16,585 nt of DNA, taken from the NCBI GenBank assembly GCA_946183175.1, contig CAMHBH010000039.1, positions 1 to 16,585 of the forward strand, read 5' to 3'. Below the pieces are notes generated by a model. That model searched no databases. It worked only from the letters and a program-made list of their open reading frames with translations, and was not told the origin of the DNA. Source of the stretch: an uncultured Oscillibacter sp. (lineage in GTDB: Bacteria > Bacillota > Clostridia > Oscillospirales > Oscillospiraceae). Positions within the stretch are counted from its first letter, which is position 1. Each line of letters opens with the position of its first letter. A program made the translations under genes and the position numbers. This document shows positions 1 to 6,918 of this stretch, piece after piece.

Positions 1-419
1 CAGCGATTCAGGACGCGCCGCGTGATTGTCCGGTCGCCCCGGTGGGTCACGGGCCCGATTCCACAGCCGTACATGAGTACCCGACAGCCGTGGCGTTTCG
101 CGGCGTGGAGCGTATAGAGGTAGTACCATAAACTCCGGCGGCTCGTGGCGTCCTGAATCAGACTGCCCCCGCCGTTGATATACAGCCGCGTCCGGCGGAG
201 TACCCTGTGCATGCCGGGCAAATCAAAAAAATACAGCGCCTTGACGCCGTTCCGGGCGGCGGTCTCCTCCGGGTTCCGCGACAGCACCGTGATTTCCGCG
301 TCCGGCGCGACGGTTCGCACTTCCCGTAAAATCGCGCTCAAAATCGCCTCGTCGCCGGCGTTGCCCAGCCCGTAGGCCCCGCAGATTAAGATTCCGTTTT
401 TTGTAGCCGTGTCCGTCAC
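1..419 (-). CDS. csaB: Polysaccharide pyruvyl transferase CsaB, N-terminal part (runs off window start)
   Basis: About 139 N-terminal residues are visible; the 3' part lies outside the window. After a short leader the protein reads ILICGAYGLGNAGDEAIL, the characteristic CsaB opening, followed by a beta-strand with SRNPEET and later YINGGGSLIQDATSRRS and MYGCGIGPV. These are the conserved blocks of the polysaccharide pyruvyl transferase family (GT-B like). CsaB enzymes add ketal-linked pyruvate to a secondary cell-wall polysaccharide, which lets SLH-domain proteins bind the wall; that role is family knowledge. The start is GTG at 419-417. It lies 6 nt after the stop of the upstream glycosyltransferase, in the same frame, so nothing further upstream is possible. 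The ribosome site is weak (G-rich only), suggesting translational coupling. The tight spacing supports a two-gene wall-polysaccharide operon. Confidence 0.88.
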   Translation of the reverse strand, partial: MTDTATKNGILICGAYGLGNAGDEAILSAILREVRTVAPDAEITVLSRNPEETAARNGVKALYFFDLPGMHRVLRRTRLYINGGGSLIQDATSRRSLWYYLYTLHAAKRHGCRVLMYGCGIGPVTHRGDRTITRRVLNR

Positions 420-425
420 CCCCCG

Positions 426-1487
426 TCAGGAAAGCCCCAAAAGGCGATTCAAATCACGGGTAATCGCCGCGTTGTAGCCTCGCAAATCGTCGTAGCGCTT
501 CCGCGCGGGCTTCTCCGCCTTGCAAAGCGCCTCCACGATGTCCGCACAGCCGCCGATTCCGGGGTTGTACGGCTCCAGGTTCTTCGAGATGTACAGCGGC
601 AGTCCGAGCGCCTGCGCCTCCCGAATCACCATGCCCTGTCCCTCGTAGCGCGACGTGAGCACAAAGCCGTCCATCTTGTCCATATAGCAGAAGGGGTTCT
701 GCTGATTGCCCAACAGCGTCACGAAATCGCGCAGGCCCAGCGCGGAGACCTGCCGCAGGAGCGCGGCGCGGTCGGGGCCGTCGCCGATGAGGTAGAAGTG
801 GAAATCGTCGCGGCGCTTCCGGACTTCCGCCAGATACCCCGCTAACAGGTCGTAGCCCTTCTGGTGGCAGATTCGCCCCACGGAACACAGGTTCAGTTTG
901 CCCGGGTCGGGGTGGAAGTCGACAGGCAAATCTTTCTTGCGGAAAATTTCCCCGGTGTCGATGTGGTTCGGAATCGGGACTATCGGCTTGTCGGCGATTC
1001 CGGACGCGCGGCGGAATCCCTCGATAATCCCCGGCGACACCGCCGCGAAGGCGTCGTAGCGGCGGAGTTTGCCCTTGAAGAAGTGCCATAAGACGCGGTA
1101 TTTCGGCTCGTTGCGGAGCTTGATTTCCATGTCGTTGTGAATCCACATGATTTTTTTCCGGGCCCTGGACTTCAGCGCTCCGACGGCGCATTCGTTCTGG
1201 TAGCTGTTGAAATCAACCGCTACGTCGTATTCCCTGCCGCGCGTGATGTCGCCGGAGAGGGCGTAGAGCAAATCGAAGTAGACGAAGCGTTTCAGCGACG
1301 CCGCGCCGGGGTTTAGGCGGATTACCCGCAGGCGTTCGTGGGAGGGCATGTCGAAAAAACTGCCCTCGTCGTACAGGTACAAGTCGACCTGACAGGTGTC
1401 GTAGTCGATTTCGCGCAGGATGTTGACAAGGGCCTTCTGGATTCCGCCGACCCGCAAATCTGACTGGAAAATGGCGATACTTTTCAT
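426..1487 (-). CDS. GT-B fold glycosyltransferase (family 4-like), cell-wall or surface polysaccharide
   Basis: A 353-residue retaining-type glycosyltransferase. The N-terminal domain has the donor/acceptor loop LRVGGIQKALVNIL (residues 11-24), as in GT4 enzymes. The C-terminal nucleotide-sugar domain has VGRICHQKGYDLL (203-215, basic R205 and K210), YLIGDGPDR (232-240), and the E-x7-E signature at E282 and E290 in SRYEGQGMVIREAQALG. No signal peptide or membrane segment is seen, so it should act on the cytoplasmic face of the membrane. The ATG at 1487 is chosen over an in-frame start at 1505 because AAGGAG sits 7 nt before it; the longer start would put that site inside the gene. csaB follows after 6 nt, so the pair probably builds and decorates one surface glycan. 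The sugar transferred cannot be read from sequence. Confidence 0.88.
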   Translation of the reverse strand: MKSIAIFQSDLRVGGIQKALVNILREIDYDTCQVDLYLYDEGSFFDMPSHERLRVIRLNPGAASLKRFVYFDLLYALSGDITRGREYDVAVDFNSYQNECAVGALKSRARKKIMWIHNDMEIKLRNEPKYRVLWHFFKGKLRRYDAFAAVSPGIIEGFRRASGIADKPIVPIPNHIDTGEIFRKKDLPVDFHPDPGKLNLCSVGRICHQKGYDLLAGYLAEVRKRRDDFHFYLIGDGPDRAALLRQVSALGLRDFVTLLGNQQNPFCYMDKMDGFVLTSRYEGQGMVIREAQALGLPLYISKNLEPYNPGIGGCADIVEALCKAEKPARKRYDDLRGYNAAITRDLNRLLGLS

Positions 1488-1518
1488 GGGTACGCTCCTT
1501 CGCACGGAAAGAAAATAC

Positions 1519-1547
1519 TTGTGAAACGGCGGAAAGTATTATACAAT
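1519..1547 (+). promoter_or_regulatory. Candidate promoter for the DUF4330 gene, overlapping the opposite promoter
   Basis: -35 TTGTGA (1519-1524, 4 of 6), 17-nt spacer, -10 TACAAT (1542-1547, 5 of 6). It would produce a leader of about 140 nt containing the inverted repeat at 1596-1656. The -10 boxes of the two opposing promoters share bases, so polymerases could compete. This is a match by eye only. Confidence 0.4.
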
Positions 1548-1566
1548 AGAGCGCGTCCTTTGTCCA
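1538..1566 (-). promoter_or_regulatory. Sigma-A type promoter for the glycosyltransferase-csaB operon
   Basis: Read on the minus strand: -35 TGGACA (1566-1561, 5 of 6 to TTGACA), a 17-nt spacer, and a perfect -10 TATAAT (1543-1538). Transcription would begin near 1531, giving a leader of about 45 nt before the glycosyltransferase ATG. It overlaps the -10 of a weaker plus-strand candidate. Confidence 0.75.
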
Positions 1567-1595
1567 TACCGGACGGGGCCCGCCGCGCACGGTAC

Positions 1596-1656
1596 GCGTA
1601 AAGGAAGCGTCGGCCCCTCTGTCACCGCGTGACAGGGGCAAACGGAACGTTTACGC
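1596..1656 (+). repeat. Long imperfect inverted repeat in the DUF4330 leader
   Basis: The core is GCCCC-TC-TGTCAC (1613-1625), loop CGC (1626-1628), then GTGACA-GGGGC (1629-1639): 11 pairs with a 2-nt bulge. Further out, GCGTAAA (1596-1602) pairs with TTTACGC (1650-1656). No T-run follows on either strand, so it does not look like an intrinsic terminator. It could be a folded leader RNA or an operator. Confidence 0.5.
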
Positions 1657-1697
1657 ACACCGCGCACGCGGCGAACCACTCACATGGAGGCTATAAT

Positions 1698-2192
1698 ATG
1701 AACGAGAAAGCGGCGAAAGTGGGCAAGTTCAATGTCGTGGACGTGGCCGCCGTCGTCCTGATTGCGGCGGTAGTGCTCTTTGTGGTCTGGAAAGTCGCGC
1801 TGTCCGACCGCGACCCGCAGGAGCGGGAAGTGACCATGACCTACCGCGTACTGACCGAAGGCGTGTCCAGCGACATCTACGAGAGCGTACAACAGCACAT
1901 CCCCTCGCAACTGATGGCCTCGGGCAAACTGCTCGACGGCGAAATCCTGTCGGTAGAGCAGGGGCCGTACTACGTACTCGGCAGCGACGGCGAATGGTCG
2001 CCCGACCCCCAGCACGTCAACCTGTACTTCACCGTCCGGCACCACTCGACCGCCGGGGAAGTCCTGTTGAGCAAAGTCGACGAGCAGGAAATCCGCATCG
2101 GGCGCAAGGACTACACCCTCAAGACGGAGTATATCGAGTTCCACAACGCGATTATCCTGGACATCGACTGGGATTTCGCCGACGCGGACTGA
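1698..2192 (+). CDS. DUF4330 family membrane-anchored protein
   Basis: A 164-residue protein with a short cytoplasmic N-terminus, one membrane segment (about residues 14-34), and an extracytoplasmic domain of about 125 residues. The pattern FNVVDVAAVVLIAAVV followed by a beta-rich domain (EVTMTYRVLTEGV, DGEILSVEQGPYYV, VNLYFTVRHHS, EIRIGRKDYTLKTEYIEF) fits the DUF4330 family, whose biochemical function is unknown. The ATG at 1698 is preceded by GGAGG at 7-nt spacing; upstream in-frame starts have no such site. It stands alone on the plus strand, divergent from the glycosyltransferase-csaB pair. A role in envelope or polysaccharide export is a guess from that neighbourhood. Family assignment is from recalled patterns, not from a search. 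Confidence 0.72.
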   Translation: MNEKAAKVGKFNVVDVAAVVLIAAVVLFVVWKVALSDRDPQEREVTMTYRVLTEGVSSDIYESVQQHIPSQLMASGKLLDGEILSVEQGPYYVLGSDGEWSPDPQHVNLYFTVRHHSTAGEVLLSKVDEQEIRIGRKDYTLKTEYIEFHNAIILDIDWDFADAD

Positions 2193-2198
2193 CGGCGA

Positions 2199-2229
2199 CG
2201 CCTCCCCTGTACTACGGGGGAGGCGCTTT
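2199..2229 (+). terminator. Hairpin between convergent DUF4330 and pyridoxamine kinase genes
   Basis: A stem of 12 pairs (2199-2210 with 2214-2225, one G-T pair), loop ACT, built on GCCTCCCC and GGGGAGGC. It begins 7 nt after the DUF4330 stop. Only TTT follows on the plus strand and no T-run follows on the minus strand, so as an intrinsic terminator it is weak. Its place between two convergent genes supports a terminator role. Confidence 0.6.
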
Positions 2230-2258
2230 CACGTCGATTCCGCCTTTACGTTGCGCGG

Positions 2259-3086
2259 TCAGCGGAGCGCGTCGATTAAGTCGGGGAGCGTGCGCTCAAA
2301 GTCGACGCCGTACCAGGGCTTTTCGGGGTTCTCCAGCGTGACGCGGATAGTATGGGCGGTGTAGTCCGCCGCGATTTGTACGGCCTCCTGTAATGTCCGG
2401 CCCCGCAGGACGGCCCCCACGCACACACTTGAGAACAAGTCGCCCGTGCCGTGATAGGCCGCGTCCACGCGGTCGTTCTGGTACTCGAACAGCGTACCGG
2501 AACTGTCCAGCCCCATGACGCCCGTCTTCCCCGGCGACAGCGAAACGCCCGTCAGTACCGAAACCCCCGCGCCCAGTCCGGACAGCCTCTCCAGCAGGGA
2601 CACGATATAGTCCCGGTCGTACACCTCCCGGTACTCCGTGCCCGTCATGAGACAGGCTTCCGTGATATTCGGTACAATGATGTCCGTACCCTTGCACAGT
2701 CCGGCGTTGAGCGCGGCGTAGGCGGTATCGAATGCCGGGTACAGCTTGCCGTTGTCGCCCATCACCGGGTCGACGAAAAGCAAGGTATCCTTGTCGCGGA
2801 ACATCGCAAAGACGCGTTTCGCGATTTCGATTTCCTCCGCGCTCCCCAGATACCCCGTGTAAATGGCGTCGAAGTGTACGTTCTCGCTCTTCCAGTGCGC
2901 CGCAATCGGCAGAAGCTCGCCGGTCAAGTCCTTTACGGTGAAATTCTTGAACATGGTGTGCGTCGACAGTACCGCCGTCGGCAGTATGACGGTCTCCACG
3001 CCCATGGCCGACAGTACCGGCAGGGCAATCGTAATCGAACACTTCCCAAGGCAGGAAATGTCCTGTATGGTCAGGATACGCTTCAA
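2259..3086 (-). CDS. pdxK: Pyridoxamine/pyridoxal kinase (PfkB/ThiD-like ribokinase fold)
   Basis: A 275-residue kinase that phosphorylates B6 vitamers with ATP in pyridoxal-phosphate salvage. Visible family marks are QDISCLGKCS at the N-terminus (8-17), DPVMGD (106-111), VPNITEA (138-144), and the anion-hole/catalytic motif HGTGD with catalytic D216. Length matches the short Firmicutes pyridoxamine kinases. The start is TTG at 3086-3084: AGGAGG lies 8 nt upstream and the sequence then begins LKRILTIQDISCLG as expected; longer reading adds an unconserved tail. It has its own promoter and is separated from the upstream rhodanese by a terminator, so it is probably transcribed mainly on its own. 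An HMP kinase role is less likely given the N-terminus. PLP is a cofactor of amino-acid enzymes, which may relate to the permease-kinase upstream. Confidence 0.85.
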   Translation of the reverse strand: MKRILTIQDISCLGKCSITIALPVLSAMGVETVILPTAVLSTHTMFKNFTVKDLTGELLPIAAHWKSENVHFDAIYTGYLGSAEEIEIAKRVFAMFRDKDTLLFVDPVMGDNGKLYPAFDTAYAALNAGLCKGTDIIVPNITEACLMTGTEYREVYDRDYIVSLLERLSGLGAGVSVLTGVSLSPGKTGVMGLDSSGTLFEYQNDRVDAAYHGTGDLFSSVCVGAVLRGRTLQEAVQIAADYTAHTIRVTLENPEKPWYGVDFERTLPDLIDALR

Positions 3087-3114
3087 GGCTGATTCCTCCT
3101 CTCGATGTGCGGAA

Positions 3115-3142
3115 AGTATACGCCTTTTGTGGCCCCTTTGAA
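3115..3142 (-). promoter_or_regulatory. Candidate promoter for the pyridoxamine kinase gene
   Basis: On the minus strand: -35 TTCAAA (3142-3137, 4 of 6), 16-nt spacer, -10 TATACT (3120-3115, 5 of 6). It lies after the rhodanese terminator and about 30 bp before the TTG start. Confidence 0.5.
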
Positions 3143-3184
3143 ATAGCCAGTTCGTGATTATTTTACAGGGCCAGATTCCCCGGC

Positions 3185-3218
3185 AAAACGCCGCGCCCGG
3201 TCTCCCGGACACGGCGCG
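3185..3218 (-). terminator. Intrinsic terminator after the rhodanese gene
   Basis: On the minus strand a stem CGCGCC/GGCGCG (3218-3213 with 3197-3192), a 2x2 internal loop, then GTC/GAC around a 5-nt loop, followed by GCG and TTTT (3188-3185). It begins about 4 nt after the rhodanese stop codon. Confidence 0.7.
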
Positions 3219-3221
3219 TTC

Positions 3222-3620
3222 TTATTCGGTGACGATTTCGCCCGTCCAGTCGACGATTCCGCCGAACTCGTAGGCGTTCGTATAGCCCATGGACGCGAGG
3301 ATTTTGGCGGCGTCGGCGGAGCGGCGTCCGGCGTAGCAGTAGATGAGCAACACCTGATGTTTGTCGGGGAAGGTCTCCGGCACGGTCTCCGGGTGGTCGC
3401 GGATTTCGTCAATCGGCACGCAGACCGCGCCCGGGATGTGTCCGCCGTCGTACTCGGTTTGCGTGCGCACGTCGACGACTATACAGGCGTCGTTCGTGTC
3501 CATGATTTTCGCGGCCTCCTGTTGCGACAGGGACTTGTAGCGCTGTCCGGTGCCGAAGATGAGAAACAGCGCTACCAGCGTTACGAGTACGCCGCTGACG
3601 GCGACAGCCTTTGTTTTCAC
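3222..3620 (-). CDS. Membrane-anchored rhodanese-like sulfurtransferase
   Basis: A 132-residue protein with an N-terminal hydrophobic segment (about 6-23; no lipobox cysteine) and one rhodanese domain. The domain shows IVVDVRTQTEYDGGHIPGAV (47-66), the active-site loop C95-Y-A-G-R-R100, and the C-terminal block GYTNAYEFGGIVDW (112-125). The catalytic cysteine is present, so persulfide transfer is plausible. The membrane anchor should place the domain outside the cytoplasm. The start is GTG at 3620 with AAGGGG about 8-9 nt upstream. It begins 24 nt after the permease-histidine kinase stop and ends at a terminator, so it is most likely cotranscribed with that gene. Possible roles are thiosulfate or cysteine-derived sulfur handling; the substrate is unknown. 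Confidence 0.85.
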   Translation of the reverse strand: MKTKAVAVSGVLVTLVALFLIFGTGQRYKSLSQQEAAKIMDTNDACIVVDVRTQTEYDGGHIPGAVCVPIDEIRDHPETVPETFPDKHQVLLIYCYAGRRSADAAKILASMGYTNAYEFGGIVDWTGEIVTE

Positions 3621-3644
3621 GATTCGCGCCCCCTTCTTTCTGTA

Positions 3645-6587
3645 CTAGTGCAGAATTTCCTCCAACGTCGCGAGCATTTTGGCAACGTCAATCGGCTTTG
3701 CAATGTGACTGTTCATGCCGGCGTCCCTGGCGGCCTGGATGTCCTCCGAGAACGCGTTCGCGGTCATGGCGACTATCGGGATATTCGCCAGGCCCGGGTT
3801 TTGCAGACCCCGGATTGCTTTCGTGGCCTCGTAGCCGTTCATGACGGGCATTTGGATATCCATCAAGACAAGTTGATAGTCGCCGGGACGCGCCGCCGCG
3901 ATTTTCTCCACGGCTACTTTCCCGTTTTCGGCGGTGTCGAGCTGGAATCCGGCCTCTTCTAAAAGAATCGTCGCGATTTCGCGGTTGATTTCGTTGTCCT
4001 CCACGAGCAGGAGCTTGACCTTGCTGAAGTCGATTTCGGGCGCGGCGTTTTCGGCGTCCTGACTGTCGGCGGCGGTTTCCTCGGGTTCCTCCACAATCGG
4101 GAAACTGACATGAATAATAAATTCGGTGCCCTTGCCCTTCTCGGTCTCGACTTCAATCGTGCCGCCCATCAGGTCTACGATGCTTTTCGTAATGGCCATG
4201 CCCAGCCCGGTGCCCTGGATATGGTCGACGGCGTTCGTGCGCTCCCGCTCGTAGGCCTCGAACACCTTCGCGGCGAACTCGGGGCTCATGCCCATGCCGC
4301 TGTCTTTGACGCGCAACTCGTAGGAGGCGACGCCGTTTTCGGCCCCGGTCTGCGTCAGCGTCACGGACACGCTCCCGCCCTCGGGCGTGAACTTGTAGGC
4401 GTTGCTGATGAGGTTCAGCAGGACGCGGTTCAGGCGGTTCATGTCGCACAGCACCATTTTGTTTTGCAGTCCGTCCGCCGTGACGGTGTAGTTGAGGCGT
4501 TTCGTCTCCATCTGCGTCGAAAAGAGGTCGTGAACCTCGTCCATGCCCTGTACGAGACTGCACGGCGCGGGTTCGAGTTCCATTTTCCCGCTTTCAATGC
4601 GGCTCATTTCCAGTACGTCGTTAATCAGCGCGAGTAAGTGGCGGCTCGACGCGTCGATTTTCGTCAGGTAGTCGGAGACTTTCGGCGGAATCCCGGCCTC
4701 CTTCTGCGACAGCGTGGTGTAGCCTATGATTGCGTTCATGGGCGTGCGGATGTCGTGGGACATGTTCGACAGAAACGTACTCTTCGCGCGGTTGCTCTGT
4801 TCGGCCTCGAGTTTCTGTATCTCCATCCTGCGCTCGCGCTCCTGCATGAGGTTGTACAGGTTGAACATGATGTAGAGCGACAGCGCAATCAGGGCCATTT
4901 GCGCCATACTGTTTCTCAACAGCGCGTCGTCGACGTGGTTCATCTGGCTTTGAATGTAATAGGTGGTGTCCTTCTGTTCGGTCGGAGAAAGCGATATGCC
5001 GTGTTCGCCGAGTTCCTGGTAGTTGTAGTCGCTCAGATTGTTGAGCACAAGCTGTGTCGTGTCGTTGGTGGCCTCGCGCACCCAGAGCGTGGAGATGAAC
5101 AGAATCAGGAAAAGAAGCGTAATCCAGACGACGGTCGACTTGCCGAAGCGCTGTTGGGTGTCGCGCTGGAAGATGTAGCGGAAGAACAGGAAGCCCAGCA
5201 CGCTCCACGCCACGAGAATCAAATAGGATTCGGTCGTCAGGGCGCTGACGGACCAGAAGTTTGGCACGAGGAAGTAGAGGAAGAACAGCAGGGAGGTGAC
5301 AAAGCCAATCATGCCGGTGATTTGTACGGTGAGGTTGTCGTTGTCGCGGGCGAGCTTGTAGGCGACGGCGGACGTATACGCATAGGCGATTGTCGCGCCG
5401 ATGGTGTTCACGTCGATAATCCAGCCGATAGCGGTACGGCCAAAGAAGGGAATCGGCAGGGAGACGGCCATAATGAACAGAATCGCGTGTTCGGGGGCCT
5501 GTGCCTTGTTGAGTTTCCGGAACCATTCGGGCAGGAGGCCGTCGCGGGCCATGGAGTAGATGAGGCGGCTTGCGGCGACGGTGTTGCCGACGAGGCCCGT
5601 CACGACCCCGGCGACAATCGTGAAGCCTAGTATAATCAGGCCCGTATTGCCCAACAGCTCGTGAACGGCGAAGAAGGTCGGGAGGCCTTTCAGGCCCGGG
5701 AGTTTGCCGATGTCGGCGATGTAGGTGTCCCAGTGGGAGTAGCCCGCCGGGAGGACGGAGGCGGCCAGTTCCGTGAGCATGACGTAGGCAATCGCGCCCG
5801 TCAGGACGGCGACGAACAGCACGAGGAACGACTTTTTCGGGGAGAAGTCGAACTCCTCCGCCGAGTGGGAGACGGATTCAAAGCCCACGAAGGCCCACGG
5901 GGCGAGGGTGGCGATTTTGAAGACCTGCGCGGCGGGATTCTGACCGGGGGCGAAGTAGGGGCGGAAGTGGTACAGCCCGCGTCCCCCGAGCCAACAGCCG
6001 ATATGCTCCCGGATGACGGCCCCGCCGCCTATCAGGATTCCGGTCACGAGCACGAGCGCGGCAACCGTCTGAACGCGCACGGCGAACTTTCCGCCCCGGA
6101 TACAGGCGAAGCCGAAGAGTTCCAGCGCCGCCAGCGACAGCATGATTTCGCCGAAATACACGTCATAGCCCGCAATCTGGTAGTGGAAGCCGACCTGGAA
6201 CAAGTCCCCGAGGAGATTCCGGAACACCAGCGGCAGGGCGGTTGCGTTGGCCCACGTAATGGCCATGTAGACGAGTACGAGGAACCAGGCGCTCAAAAAG
6301 CCGTGGTCGTAGCCGAAGACCTTCTTGGTATAGGTGAACGTGCCCCCGGCGTCCGGGTAGCGCGACATGAGGTAGTGGTAGTTGACGCCGATAATGAGCA
6401 TGATGGCCCCGCCGAGGAGCATACCGAGGAGAGTACCGAAGGGCCCGGCAATGGGCAGGAAGGTTGTACCGGGCATAACGAACGCCCCCCAGCCGACCGC
6501 GCAACCGAAGGACAGCGCCCACACGTTCAGCGGGGACAAGTAGCAGGGCAGTCGACCCTTTTCGTTTTTGGCGTTGACAGTATCCAC
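3645..6587 (-). CDS. APC-family amino-acid permease fused to hybrid histidine kinase with receiver domain
   Basis: A 980-residue single frame. Residues 20-472 are an APC-type transporter of about 12 membrane segments; TM1 has the G-x-G stretch VGWGAFVMPG, and PDAGGTFTYTKKVFGYDHGF follows TM2. An added segment at 485-503, a loop of about 55 residues (504-559) outside the membrane and another segment (560-581) form a classic sensor-kinase input. Then come a coiled linker, HisKA with H611 in SHDIRTPMNA, N-box N729, G1 DSGMGM (762-767), G2 GTGLGMAI (792-799), and a REC domain with acidic E863/D864, phospho-acceptor D910 and K964. No HPt or DNA-binding output is attached. The start is GTG (6587) with AAGGA 11 nt upstream. 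The architecture resembles SLC5-kinase fusions such as CbrA, but with a different transporter family. The ligand is unknown. Confidence 0.9.
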   Translation of the reverse strand: MDTVNAKNEKGRLPCYLSPLNVWALSFGCAVGWGAFVMPGTTFLPIAGPFGTLLGMLLGGAIMLIIGVNYHYLMSRYPDAGGTFTYTKKVFGYDHGFLSAWFLVLVYMAITWANATALPLVFRNLLGDLFQVGFHYQIAGYDVYFGEIMLSLAALELFGFACIRGGKFAVRVQTVAALVLVTGILIGGGAVIREHIGCWLGGRGLYHFRPYFAPGQNPAAQVFKIATLAPWAFVGFESVSHSAEEFDFSPKKSFLVLFVAVLTGAIAYVMLTELAASVLPAGYSHWDTYIADIGKLPGLKGLPTFFAVHELLGNTGLIILGFTIVAGVVTGLVGNTVAASRLIYSMARDGLLPEWFRKLNKAQAPEHAILFIMAVSLPIPFFGRTAIGWIIDVNTIGATIAYAYTSAVAYKLARDNDNLTVQITGMIGFVTSLLFFLYFLVPNFWSVSALTTESYLILVAWSVLGFLFFRYIFQRDTQQRFGKSTVVWITLLFLILFISTLWVREATNDTTQLVLNNLSDYNYQELGEHGISLSPTEQKDTTYYIQSQMNHVDDALLRNSMAQMALIALSLYIMFNLYNLMQERERRMEIQKLEAEQSNRAKSTFLSNMSHDIRTPMNAIIGYTTLSQKEAGIPPKVSDYLTKIDASSRHLLALINDVLEMSRIESGKMELEPAPCSLVQGMDEVHDLFSTQMETKRLNYTVTADGLQNKMVLCDMNRLNRVLLNLISNAYKFTPEGGSVSVTLTQTGAENGVASYELRVKDSGMGMSPEFAAKVFEAYERERTNAVDHIQGTGLGMAITKSIVDLMGGTIEVETEKGKGTEFIIHVSFPIVEEPEETAADSQDAENAAPEIDFSKVKLLLVEDNEINREIATILLEEAGFQLDTAENGKVAVEKIAAARPGDYQLVLMDIQMPVMNGYEATKAIRGLQNPGLANIPIVAMTANAFSEDIQAARDAGMNSHIAKPIDVAKMLATLEEILH

Positions 6588-6658
6588 GCGGAATCACATC
6601 CTTTTTATACTCTCCGTGGAGTCGAAAAGCGGCGTTTGGGAAATACCTTTAATTTTGT

Positions 6659-6687
6659 ATCATATCATAAAGGAAAAGGGAAAGCAA
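6659..6687 (-). promoter_or_regulatory. Candidate promoter for the permease-histidine kinase operon
   Basis: On the minus strand: -35 TTGCTT (6687-6682, 3 of 6), 17-nt spacer, -10 TATGAT (6664-6659, 5 of 6). A second TATGAT overlaps just upstream (6669-6664). The leader before the GTG start would be about 65 nt. Confidence 0.5.
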
Positions 6688-6791
6688 GCGAAATTTCCGG
6701 GGGAGGGTAAAACGAACTTTTGAACTGCGTTTCACAAGGAATTTCCGAGAATATTGACGTATTTGCAATTTTTACAGGATTTTTTACTTTT

Positions 6792-6818
6792 GCCTGTTAA
6801 AGTCAGACTTTATAAGGC
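6792..6818. promoter_or_regulatory. 27-bp dyad, probable operator between the two sensory genes
   Basis: TAAAGTC-A-GACTTTA (6798-6812) is a perfect 7+1+7 dyad, flanked symmetrically by GCCT (6792-6795) and AGGC (6815-6818) with a 2-nt mismatch step on each side. Its centre is about 80 bp upstream of the predicted plus-strand start of transcription and about 150 bp upstream of the minus-strand one, a place typical for an activator. As RNA it would be followed on the plus strand by GGAATTTTTG, so a terminator of an unseen small RNA is the alternative. Confidence 0.5.
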
Positions 6819-6852
6819 GGAATTTTTGTAAAGAAAAAGTCAAAAAACAGTC

Positions 6853-6881
6853 TTGCGAAACAGTCCCCGGAATGGTATATT
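6853..6881 (+). promoter_or_regulatory. Promoter for the REC-GGDEF operon
   Basis: -35 TTGCGA (6853-6858, 4 of 6), 17-nt spacer, -10 TATATT (6876-6881, 5 of 6). Transcription would begin near 6888, about 30 nt before the ATG at 6919. Confidence 0.6.
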
Positions 6882-6918
6882 TAACACAGGGCACGGAATC
6901 CGCCCCGGAGGTGACAGC

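Larger units (their letters stand above)
6588..6918. other. 331-bp divergent intergenic control region
   Basis: AT-rich compared with the flanks. It separates the permease-kinase (minus) from the REC-GGDEF gene (plus). It holds one promoter candidate for each direction and a 27-bp dyad at 6792-6818. A consensus-like TTGACG at 6754-6759 has no matching -10. No open frame or recognised riboswitch was seen. Confidence 0.75.

Noticed and set aside
1692..1697. Perfect TATAAT just before the DUF4330 ATG
   Set aside because: It lies between the GGAGG ribosome site and the start codon, so it cannot be the promoter of that gene; probably chance in the A/T-rich spacer.
4638..5630. Plus-strand open frame of 330 codons inside the same gene
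   Set aside because: It has no motif or ribosome site, and the true gene on the other strand has clear catalytic motifs throughout.
5661..6710. Long plus-strand open frame (349 codons) opposite the permease-kinase
   Set aside because: It is the antisense of a membrane-protein gene. The translation is Glu/Gly/His-rich without any family motif, as expected for a shadow frame at this GC content.
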